Positions 5,916 to 5,920 of a stretch of DNA of 5,920 bases are shown piece by piece; the first letter of the stretch is position 1, and each line of letters begins with the position of its first letter. Source of the stretch: an uncultured Synergistales bacterium (GTDB lineage Bacteria > Synergistota > Synergistia > Synergistales > Aminobacteriaceae); contig CAJODX010000082.1 in NCBI GenBank assembly GCA_905233295.1, positions 2,449 to 8,368 of the forward strand. Direction: 5' to 3'. Both the position numbers and the translations under genes were made by a program. The notes below the pieces were generated by a model, which worked only from the letters and a program-made list of their open reading frames with translations, ran no database searches and was not told the DNA's origin.

Positions 5916-5920
5916 GCCGC
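5912..5920 (+). CDS. Start of next gene, probable cognate DNA methyltransferase (partial)
   Basis: An ATG at 5912 overlaps the endonuclease stop codon as ATGA and opens a frame reading Met-Ser-Arg before the window ends. The 4-base overlap is a classic coupled-gene arrangement. A cytosine methyltransferase protecting the same site is expected from R-M gene organisation. Three codons cannot identify it, so this rests on context alone. Confidence 0.35.

Noticed and set aside
1..5920. tRNA/rRNA genes, CRISPR array, insertion sequence, prophage attachment site
   Set aside because: I saw no cloverleaf, no regularly spaced repeats, no transposase motif and no flanking direct repeats anywhere in the window.

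Overview
The window is roughly 40-43% G+C (estimated by eye) and densely coded. It looks like an ordinary bacterial chromosome joined to the start of a restriction-modification locus. A fused IspD-IspF enzyme, a Ctc-type long L25, TsaD and a bacterial-type ArgG all point to a bacterium using the MEP isoprenoid pathway. My best guess is an AT-rich host-associated Synergistota relative, from overall feel and gene set only (low confidence). Campylobacterota also carry IspDF fusions and remain possible.

Layout, left to right. Bases 1-136 are an AT-rich upstream region. Bases 137-3789 hold five genes on the + strand: rplY (ribosomal protein L25/Ctc), recR (recombinational repair), ispDF (isoprenoid precursors), an unrecognised 62-residue acidic protein, and tsaD (t6A tRNA modification). 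From recR onward the gaps are 2, 11 and 7 bases, so recR-ispDF-orf62-tsaD is very probably one transcription unit, possibly with rplY at its head. tsaD and argG converge at 3790-3871. That gap holds a strong hairpin with a T-run on the argG side, a small CTCCTNA repeat block and an isolated promoter-like sequence.

argG (argininosuccinate synthase) is on the - strand at 3872-5104. It is divided by a 79-base divergent promoter region from a + strand gene for a PD-(D/E)XK restriction endonuclease that resembles the NgoBV/NlaIV family (GGNNCC). That gene ends in an ATGA overlap with the next start codon at 5912, where the partner methyltransferase would be expected, but only three codons are visible.

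The conserved genes are mostly standard housekeeping functions. The items that stand out are: the orphan acidic, phenylalanine-rich 62-residue protein between ispDF and tsaD; an IspF half lacking several usually conserved substrate-binding residues; a perfect 11-base palindrome that gives an extended -10 promoter element on both strands between argG and the endonuclease gene; the repeat/terminator/promoter-like cluster after argG; and an apparent shortage of GGNNCC sites. I see no clearly new multi-gene system here. The most likely system is a known-type R-M locus that continues beyond the right edge.
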